Assembly (NCBI GenBank): GCA_017547975.1
Contig: JAFYNU010000401.1
Coordinates: 1-7,276, forward strand
Reading direction: 5' to 3'
DNA from: Clostridia bacterium
GTDB taxonomy: Bacteria > Bacillota > Clostridia > Oscillospirales > QAMX01
Length of the DNA: 7,276 nt
Shown here: one piece after another, positions 1 to 5,295 of the stretch
Position numbering within the stretch: the stretch's first letter is position 1
Layout: the number at the start of each line of letters is the position of its first letter
Translations under genes and position numbers: made by a program
Notes under the pieces: generated by a model
What the model was told of the DNA's origin: nothing
Seen by the model: only the letters and a program-made list of their open reading frames with translations
Databases searched by the model: none

Positions 1-1021
1 CCTGAATGAGATCGGGATAGCAGAGAATCTCGTTTTCCACCGCCGCGAAGTTGATATAAAGAACCCCGGAGGATGCCTGGTAGTAGTTGTGCCGCAGGGA
101 GGTATAGCCCGCTTTTTCCAAGAAATCTTCGGCGGCAGAAATGGCTTCGGCATTTGTTAAAACGGATTTTCCAACGTCGCCGTCACACAGGAGGGAAAGC
201 AACCGGCCGCCGTGGCGGCTGTATGAAAGAGAAATCAAATTCTTTCCGGCAAGTTCAAAATGATAAGCGGGGATGACGCCGTCACTTTCGACAGCTGTTT
301 GGATGGAATCGGGGGAGACCGAAAAGAGAGAAGCGACGTTTTGCCGGACTTCGGAAAGGGAGATCTCCGGTTGGCGGTTGATGAAAGGGGAAGAGGTGGT
401 CAAATGTTCCGAAAAAGGCCCATCATAGAGAAGAGTGGGGGTCTCGGGAAAGGCACTTTCCAAAAGAAGCAGTCCCTGGCGCCAACTGGTGGGGTAAGGA
501 ACTTCGCTTTCGGCGGCGGCAAAAACGTCAAAGAAGTCGGCCTCATAAATATATGGAGAAAGGGTGGAAAGAGAACCGAGAATGGAGTCTGCCGATGTAT
601 GAAGCTCCGAAATGGAACTGCGAATGGTTTCCGGATCGGAAGAACCCTGTCCGGCGGCGGAAGCAAGAAAATAGGCATAGCTACCGGCCCGGTTGAGGAA
701 GTCGGAGGTGTGGGAGGAATCGATGGAGGAAACGGGCAATTCTGCCAGAGCCGCTTCCGCTGTTTCGGCTTTGTTCCAAATGTCACCCGAAAGCAGAGCC
801 AGAAGTTCCGGGGAGGTGCAGACCGCCGCCTTTTCCAGAGAGGATTCAATGGATTCCAGGGACGATATCAGGGTCCAATAGGATCTGCGGTATTCGTTGA
901 GCTGTCTTTCCCGGAGAAGGACCAGCTCCCGATCCTTTCGGAGACAAAAGACCGACAATACCAAAACGATTGCCAAAGAGAAAGAAATGACTCGTGCCAG
1001 GGTGCGGACGTGTATTTTCAT
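1..1021 (-). CDS. ypeB: Spore germination protein YpeB (3' end beyond window)
   Basis: Reading leftward from the ATG at 1021-1019 gives 340 uninterrupted codons to the window edge. The protein starts MKIHVRTLAR, has one hydrophobic segment at residues 10-26 (signal anchor), then a charged, probably helical region. The YpeB hallmark LYDGPFSEHL is at residues 198-207. A PepSY-like repeat follows at about 219-281 (SLSEVRQNVASLF onward), and a second begins near 289 (TNAEAISAAEDFLEKAGY). The family is about 450 residues in Bacillus, so roughly the last 110 are off the edge. In Bacillus, YpeB is made in the forespore, sits at the inner spore membrane and is needed for stability and localisation of the cortex-lytic enzyme SleB. 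The start is fixed by AAGGAG seven bases upstream (CTCCTT at 1029-1034 on the plus strand). SleB is not encoded upstream, where gltX diverges; if linked, it must lie downstream, out of view. The family call is firm; the function is from family knowledge. Confidence 0.9.
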   Translation of the reverse strand, partial: MKIHVRTLARVISFSLAIVLVLSVFCLRKDRELVLLRERQLNEYRRSYWTLISSLESIESSLEKAAVCTSPELLALLSGDIWNKAETAEAALAELPVSSIDSSHTSDFLNRAGSYAYFLASAAGQGSSDPETIRSSISELHTSADSILGSLSTLSPYIYEADFFDVFAAAESEVPYPTSWRQGLLLLESAFPETPTLLYDGPFSEHLTTSSPFINRQPEISLSEVRQNVASLFSVSPDSIQTAVESDGVIPAYHFELAGKNLISLSYSRHGGRLLSLLCDGDVGKSVLTNAEAISAAEDFLEKAGYTSLRHNYYQASSGVLYINFAAVENEILCYPDLIQ

Positions 1022-1042
1022 GACGAGACTCCTTGAAAATGG

Positions 1043-1064
1043 AATTGTTTCACGTGAAACAATT
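1043..1064. promoter_or_regulatory. parS: parS site 1 (ParB/Spo0J binding) in a 22-bp perfect palindrome
   Basis: The 16-mer TGTTTCACGTGAAACA at 1046-1061 matches the Bacillus subtilis parS consensus TGTTNCACGTGAAACA at every position. AAT on the left and ATT on the right extend it to a perfect 22-bp palindrome. It lies between ypeB and gltX, 9 bases beyond the ypeB Shine-Dalgarno. Known biology: ParB (Spo0J) loads at parS, spreads over kilobases and recruits SMC; such sites cluster around the replication origin. The identity is read directly from sequence; occupancy by ParB is inferred. Confidence 0.92.
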
Positions 1065-1065
1065 T

Positions 1066-1093
1066 TAGTATTGCCGTAAATTGGGGAAGATAC
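1066..1093 (-). promoter_or_regulatory. Candidate SigG/SigF-type promoter for ypeB (tentative)
   Basis: On the minus strand AATACTA (plus 1066-1072) matches the forespore -10 pattern CATACTA at all but the first base. GTATC (plus 1089-1093) resembles the -35 pattern GHATR at four of five positions. The spacer is 16 bases, one short of the usual 17-18, so support is limited. If it is used, transcription would start inside the parS palindrome. SigG control would fit what is known of ypeB in Bacillus. Confidence 0.3.
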
Positions 1094-1115
1094 ACCTGCC
1101 GCACGAATAATTTGC

Positions 1116-1144
1116 TTGCAATTATAACGTATATGGTGTAAAAT
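1116..1144 (+). promoter_or_regulatory. SigA-type promoter of the gltX-glnS-thuA operon
   Basis: TTGCAA at 1116-1121 (four of six matches to TTGACA) is followed by an ideal 17-base spacer and TAAAAT at 1139-1144 (five of six matches to TATAAT), in a locally AT-rich stretch. Transcription would begin near 1151, giving a short leader of about 25 bases before the gltX start chosen here. No T-box antiterminator can be fitted into this short leader, although T-boxes often control aminoacyl-tRNA synthetase genes in Firmicutes. Confidence 0.65.
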
Positions 1145-1160
1145 GATGGATAGAACTGAA

Positions 1161-1166
1161 AAAGGA
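1161..1166 (+). promoter_or_regulatory. Ribosome binding site that decides the gltX start
   Basis: AAAGGA sits nine bases before the ATG at 1176 and supports that codon. The in-frame ATGs at 1143 and 1146 have no Shine-Dalgarno before them and overlap the predicted -10 box, so they probably are not in the mRNA. Confidence 0.75.
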
Positions 1167-1175
1167 ATGAGAAGA

Positions 1176-2831
1176 ATGGATTATCAAGCTTTAGCTGAAC
1201 TGCTCTACCCGAGCGTACAACATGATTGTGATTACTACGAAGCCAAATACCCCGAACGGAATCTGCCGGAGGGGGCTAAGGTGCTTCGTTTTGCCCCCTC
1301 TCCCACCGGCTATCTGCACCTGGGCGGTGTTTACCAGGTTATGTGTGACGAGCGCCTGGCCCATCTTTCGGGCGGCGTCTTTATGCTTCGCATTGAAGAT
1401 ACCGACAGCAAGAGAGAACTGGCCGACGGGATCCGCGTCATCACCGACGGCATTTCCAAATTTGGCATCCAAATCGACGAAGGCATGACCCCTGACGGAG
1501 AAAAGGGTGCCTACGGCCCCTACCGTCAGAGCCAAAGAGCTGAAATCTACCACACCTTTGCCAAAAAGCTGGTGGCTGAAGGCAAGGCTTACCCCTGCTT
1601 CTGCAACGAGGAGCGCCTGAGTGCCATGCGTGCCGAGCAGGAAGCCAAAAAGGTCAATCCGGGTTACTACGGCGAATACGCCGCCTGCCGGGATCTGAGC
1701 CTGGAGGAAGTGAAGGCCCACCTGGACAATGGGGACAAGTTCGTCCTGCGTTTCCGGGCCTGCCCCACCGGGGAACGTCCCGAATTCACCGACTGCGTCA
1801 GAGGACGCATTGACGTGCCCGAAAACGACGTGGATATGGTCCTGATCAAGTCGGACGGCATTCCGGTTTACCACTTTGCCCACGTGGTGGATGACCACCT
1901 GATGCGCACTACCCACGTGGTCCGGGGGGAAGAATGGCTGGCCACCCTGCCCCTGCACGTACAGCTCTTTGACGCTATGGGCTGGAAGCGCCCCGAATAT
2001 ATCCACACCGCCACCATCATGAAGATTGACAACGGCGGCAAGCGTAAGCTTTCCAAACGCAAGGATCCGGAAGCCGCTGTGGAATATTTCTTCACCGAAG
2101 GCTATCCCAGAGAAGCTCTCATTGATTACCTTCTGATGCTCCTGAACTCCAACTACGAAGAATGGCGTGCCGCCAACCCCGATGCTTCCTACGAAGCATT
2201 CCCCTATTCGGTGGAAAAAATGAGCAACAGCGGCTGTCTCTTCGATTTCAATAAGCTTTACGACATTTCCAAAAACGTCATTTCCCGCATGGATGCCAAA
2301 ACCGCATACGCCTCCAGCACCCTCTGGAGCGCCAATTACGACGCCGAATGGCATTCCCTCTTCACCGCAGATCCGGAAAAGGCCATCGCCATTCTTTCCA
2401 TCGGCCGCGGCGGCGAAAAACCCAGAAAGGACATCGGTCTTTGGAAGGAACTGCCTGCCTACGCCGGTTTCTTCTTCGAAGAACGTTTTGACCCCGATTA
2501 CTCTCCCCTGCTCGGTTACGACAAGGCGGACGTAGAGAAGGTGCTGGCGGAGTATTCCGCCCTCTATCAGCCTGAGGACGATCAGACCACCTGGTTTGGC
2601 CGCATCAAGGAACTGGCGGTCAGCCTGGGCTACGCCCCCGATACCAAAACCTGGAAGAAAAACAAGGAAAGCTACAAGGGCCACGCCGGTGACGTCAGCA
2701 TGTTCTTACGGGTAGCGGTGACCGGCCGCACCAATTCCCCGGATCTTTGCGAGGTCATGCGGATCCTGGGCAAGGAAAAGGTTGCCGAACGGCTGGAAAA
2801 AGCAGCTTCCTACATCAAAGAAAAGGAATAA
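1176..2831 (+). CDS. gltX: Glutamate--tRNA ligase (GluRS)
   Basis: A class I aminoacyl-tRNA synthetase of 551 residues that attaches glutamate to tRNAGlu in the cytoplasm, using ATP. The Rossmann catalytic domain opens with FAPSPTGYLHLGG, where HLGG at residues 48-51 is the HIGH motif. The adenylate-binding segment MLRIEDTDSKRE follows. A connective region has PCFC (Cys141, Cys143) and later Cys171, like a GluRS zinc knuckle. KLSKR at 291-295 is the KMSKS loop, followed by the typical EYFFTEGYPREALIDYLLMLL. The C-terminal third is the helical anticodon-binding domain, ending GHAGDVSMFLRVAVTGRTNS and ILGKEKVAERLEKA. The start at 1176 is preferred over 1143 because of the promoter and ribosome-binding-site positions; from 1143 it would be 562 residues. 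It is first in an operon, six bases before glnS. With a separate GlnRS encoded next door, it is probably a discriminating GluRS, but this is inference. Confidence 0.95.
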   Translation: MDYQALAELLYPSVQHDCDYYEAKYPERNLPEGAKVLRFAPSPTGYLHLGGVYQVMCDERLAHLSGGVFMLRIEDTDSKRELADGIRVITDGISKFGIQIDEGMTPDGEKGAYGPYRQSQRAEIYHTFAKKLVAEGKAYPCFCNEERLSAMRAEQEAKKVNPGYYGEYAACRDLSLEEVKAHLDNGDKFVLRFRACPTGERPEFTDCVRGRIDVPENDVDMVLIKSDGIPVYHFAHVVDDHLMRTTHVVRGEEWLATLPLHVQLFDAMGWKRPEYIHTATIMKIDNGGKRKLSKRKDPEAAVEYFFTEGYPREALIDYLLMLLNSNYEEWRAANPDASYEAFPYSVEKMSNSGCLFDFNKLYDISKNVISRMDAKTAYASSTLWSANYDAEWHSLFTADPEKAIAILSIGRGGEKPRKDIGLWKELPAYAGFFFEERFDPDYSPLLGYDKADVEKVLAEYSALYQPEDDQTTWFGRIKELAVSLGYAPDTKTWKKNKESYKGHAGDVSMFLRVAVTGRTNSPDLCEVMRILGKEKVAERLEKAASYIKEKE

Positions 2832-2837
2832 GATACC

Positions 2838-4493
2838 ATGGAAGAAAACAGCAGTAACTTCATTTTTGATATTATCGACGCCGACCTGGCCGAAGGCCGG
2901 GAGGATCACGTTCAGACCCGGTTCCCGCCGGAACCCAACGGCAGACTGCACATCGGCTCTGCCAAAGCCATTTACATCAACTACACCACCGCCCGTAAGT
3001 ACGGCGGTAAGTTCAACCTGCGTTTCGACGACACCAACCCCTCCAAGGAAAACGAGGACTATTGCCGCTCCATTTATGAGGATATTCTCTGGCTTACCGG
3101 GGAAGAACCCAACGGCGGTGTCTACTACGGCTCCGACTATTTTGATAAGTGCTTCGAATACGCCGTGAAGCTGATCAAGGACGGCAAGGCCTACGTTTGC
3201 GACCTGACCGCCGAGGAAATGCGGGAATACCGCGGCACCCTGACCACCCCGGGTAAGGAAAGCCCCTACCGCAACCGTAGCGTGGAAGAAAACCTGGACC
3301 TCTTCTACCGCATGCGGGATGGTGAATTCCCCGATGGTGCCAAGACCCTGCGAGCCAAGATCGACATGGCAAGCCCCAACATGAATATGCGTGACCCGGC
3401 CATCTACCGGATTCTGCACATGAGCCACCATCGTCAGGGAGATAAGTGGTGCGTTTACCCCCTCTACGACTTCGCCCACCCCATCCAGGACGCCACGGAA
3501 GGCATCACCCACTCCCTGTGCTCCATCGAATTCTCCGATCACCGTGTGCTGTACGATTGGGTGGTGGACAACATCGGGTTTGAACACAAGCCCCATCAGT
3601 ACGAATTTGCACGTCTGAACGTGACCTACACCGTCATGAGCAAGCGTTACCTCAGAAGCCTGGTGGAAGAAAATATCGTGGACGGTTGGGATGACCCCCG
3701 CCTGCCCACCCTGTCGGGTCTGCGCCGCCGGGGCTACACTCCCGCCGCCCTGTTCGATTTCATCCGTCGTTCGGGTATTTCCAAGACCCTGTCCACCGCC
3801 GACGTGGGCCTTTTGGAACATTGCATCCGGGAAGAACTCAACAAGACTGCCCTTCGCCGGGTGGCTGTGCTGAAGCCCCTGAAGGTGGTTCTGACCAACT
3901 ATCCCGAAGATAAGGTGGAATACTTCGCTCTGCCCAACAATCCTGAAGATCCCGAAGCCGGTACCCGTGACCTGCCCTTTACCCGGGAGCTCTATATTGA
4001 CCAGGACGACTTTGCCATGGTGCCCCCTCCCAAGTTCCATCGTCTGTCCCCGGGCAAGGAAGTTCGCCTGATGGGTGCCTACATCATCAAGTGCGAAGAA
4101 GCCATCACCGACGAAAACGGCAACGTGGTGGAACTCCGCTGCACCGCCGACCTGGAAACCGGATCCGGCAACCCCGTAGACGGCCGCAAGGTACGTGGCG
4201 TTTCCCATTGGCTTTCCGCTAAGTACGCGGTGGACGCCAAGGCAAATCTGTACAACCACCTCCTGACCCTGGAAATCACCAGTGATCTGCCGGAGGATAA
4301 GACCTACAACGATTACTTCAACCCCGAATCGCTGGAAGTGGTGGAAGGCATGAAGCTGGAACCCTCCATGGCAGAGTTCAAGCCCGGCGAAAAGTATCAG
4401 TTCGTGCGGGTGGGTTATTTCACCGGCGACATTCGCCATCCCGGTGTTTACAACCGCATTGTCGGTTTGAAGGGCTCCTATAAAGTAAAATAA
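2838..4493 (+). CDS. glnS: Glutamine--tRNA ligase (GlnRS)
   Basis: A class I synthetase of 551 residues (Escherichia coli GlnRS is 554) that charges tRNAGln directly with glutamine. The HIGH motif lies in FPPEPNGRLHIGSAKA, with HIGS at residues 38-41. FDDTNPSKENEDY (from residue 63) is the ATP and amino-acid binding segment. YPLYDFAHPIQDATEGITHS (208-227) is the GlnRS-specific active-site stretch, and VMSKR at 266-270 is the KMSKS loop. WDDPRLPTLSGLRRRGYTP is the conserved acceptor-stem contact region. The C-terminal half is the two-part beta-barrel anticodon domain, apparently intact. AAAGGA at 2822-2827, inside the end of gltX, lies ten bases before the ATG; the gap to gltX is six bases, so the two are co-transcribed. 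Many Firmicutes lack GlnRS and make Gln-tRNAGln by GatCAB amidation, so its presence is informative. Ancient horizontal origin from Proteobacteria or eukaryotes is a general hypothesis for bacterial GlnRS, not shown here. Confidence 0.96.
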   Translation: MEENSSNFIFDIIDADLAEGREDHVQTRFPPEPNGRLHIGSAKAIYINYTTARKYGGKFNLRFDDTNPSKENEDYCRSIYEDILWLTGEEPNGGVYYGSDYFDKCFEYAVKLIKDGKAYVCDLTAEEMREYRGTLTTPGKESPYRNRSVEENLDLFYRMRDGEFPDGAKTLRAKIDMASPNMNMRDPAIYRILHMSHHRQGDKWCVYPLYDFAHPIQDATEGITHSLCSIEFSDHRVLYDWVVDNIGFEHKPHQYEFARLNVTYTVMSKRYLRSLVEENIVDGWDDPRLPTLSGLRRRGYTPAALFDFIRRSGISKTLSTADVGLLEHCIREELNKTALRRVAVLKPLKVVLTNYPEDKVEYFALPNNPEDPEAGTRDLPFTRELYIDQDDFAMVPPPKFHRLSPGKEVRLMGAYIIKCEEAITDENGNVVELRCTADLETGSGNPVDGRKVRGVSHWLSAKYAVDAKANLYNHLLTLEITSDLPEDKTYNDYFNPESLEVVEGMKLEPSMAEFKPGEKYQFVRVGYFTGDIRHPGVYNRIVGLKGSYKVK

Positions 4494-4510
4494 CATAAAG
4501 GAGAAGACGC

Positions 4511-5233
4511 ATGAAGAAAGCTTTGATTTTCCAGGGCGGCTGGGACGGACACGAACCCAAGCTGGTTTCCAAGCGCTTTGCCGCCATCCTGGAACGTAAC
4601 GGCTACCACGTAGATATCTACGACCACCAGGATTGTCTGGCCGATCTGGAAGAGCTGAAGAAGCTGGATCTGATCATTCCTTGCTGGACCATGGGTGAAA
4701 TCAAGAGAGAGTACTCGGTCAACGTGGCCAAAGCGGTGGCCTCCGGCGTGGGCCTGGCGGGTTGCCACGGCGGCATGTGCGATGCTTTCCGCCAGGACAC
4801 CGAATGGCAGTTCATGACCGGCGGCCAGTGGGTCAGCCATCCCGGCGGCGACGGCGTGCGCTACACCGTCAACATTGCCCACGGCAGCAGTCCCATTACC
4901 CAGGGTTTGGAAGATTTCGTGGTGGAAAGCGAACAGTATTACGTTCACGTTGACCCCGCCATCGAAGTGCTTGCCACCACCCGGTTCCCTCTGGTGAACT
5001 ACTACCACGCTTCCAACAAGGCTTGCGACGTGCCGGTGGCATGGACGAAGTTCTGGGGTGTAGGCCGTGTGTTCTACAATTCCCTGGGACACCACGACGA
5101 CGTGTTTGACAAGTCCCCCAATGCCCAGATCCTGATGGAACGGGGTATGCTGTGGGCGGGCGAAGGCAAGCAGTACGCCATCGATAACAACCTTTCCGCC
5201 GAACGCTACGAAAATAGCGCCAAGATGTACTAA
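4511..5233 (+). CDS. ThuA-domain protein (trehalose-utilisation-like, GATase-like fold)
   Basis: A 240-residue soluble protein without signal peptide or membrane segment. The whole length fits a single ThuA-like domain: MKKALIFQGGWDGHEP at the N-terminus, a GCHGG turn at residues 84-88, GGQWVSHPGG at 104-113, SEQYYVHVDP at 140-149, and FWGVGRVFYNSLGHHDDVF at 181-199, the best-conserved ThuA signature. ThuA was named in a rhizobial trehalose/sucrose utilisation locus; the fold resembles class I glutamine amidotransferases and the biochemical activity of most members is unknown. Cys85 stands just before the conserved His in the turn. It is the last gene of the operon: AAAGGAG at 4497-4503 is seven bases before the ATG and the gap after glnS is 17 bases. 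It is followed by the parS-bearing terminator. A role in sugar metabolism is suggested by the family and by the converging beta-galactosidase, but is not proven. Confidence 0.85.
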   Translation: MKKALIFQGGWDGHEPKLVSKRFAAILERNGYHVDIYDHQDCLADLEELKKLDLIIPCWTMGEIKREYSVNVAKAVASGVGLAGCHGGMCDAFRQDTEWQFMTGGQWVSHPGGDGVRYTVNIAHGSSPITQGLEDFVVESEQYYVHVDPAIEVLATTRFPLVNYYHASNKACDVPVAWTKFWGVGRVFYNSLGHHDDVFDKSPNAQILMERGMLWAGEGKQYAIDNNLSAERYENSAKMY

Positions 5234-5247
5234 ATCCCATAAGAAAA

Positions 5248-5286
5248 CCCCGAATGTTTCACGTGAAACATTCGGGGTGCTTTTTT
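5248..5286. terminator. Bidirectional intrinsic terminator with parS as its stem
   Basis: A perfect 30-bp palindrome occupies 5248-5277: CCCCGAA, then the parS 16-mer, then TTCGGGG. In the thuA direction it is followed by TGC and six T (5281-5286). In the opposite direction, reading out of the GH42 gene, it is followed by TTTTCTT (plus 5241-5247 complemented), a weaker U-tract. The GC-rich stem base and placement between convergent stop codons at 5233 and 5296 make termination of both transcripts likely; the rightward one should be stronger. Confidence 0.88.
5255..5270. promoter_or_regulatory. parS: parS site 2 (ParB/Spo0J binding), inside the terminator stem
   Basis: TGTTTCACGTGAAACA, identical to site 1 and an exact match to the Bacillus subtilis parS consensus. 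It forms the apical half of the terminator palindrome at 5248-5277. Its flanks differ from those of site 1, so the shared 16 bases are conserved for themselves and not through a recent duplication. It lies about 4.2 kb from site 1, in the gap between convergent genes. Confidence 0.92.
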
Positions 5287-5295
5287 GTTTGAAAA

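Noticed and set aside
260..1036. Long plus-strand open frame opposite ypeB (258 codons).
   Set aside because: Its protein is Gly/Arg/Lys-rich with no recognisable domain, and it is the antisense shadow of ypeB, which has a hallmark motif, membrane anchor and good ribosome binding site.
1145..1175. A T-box riboswitch before gltX.
   Set aside because: The leader between the predicted transcription start and the gene is only about 25 bases, too short for specifier loop, T-box sequence and antiterminator.
1881..1919. Two further CACGTG hexamers inside gltX (1881-1886 and 1914-1919), considered as more parS sites.
   Set aside because: The flanks do not match TGTTTC/GAAACA; they are ordinary coding sequence for His-Val codons.
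1191..2684. Minus-strand open frame of 497 codons opposite gltX.
   Set aside because: Low-complexity Gly/Val/Ala/Phe composition typical of the complement of a GC-biased gene; gltX on the other strand has complete catalytic motifs.
2706..4496. Minus-strand open frame of 596 codons opposite glnS.
   Set aside because: Same type of antisense shadow: no domain, no ribosome binding site of note, and it spans the gltX/glnS boundary. Its length alone is not evidence.
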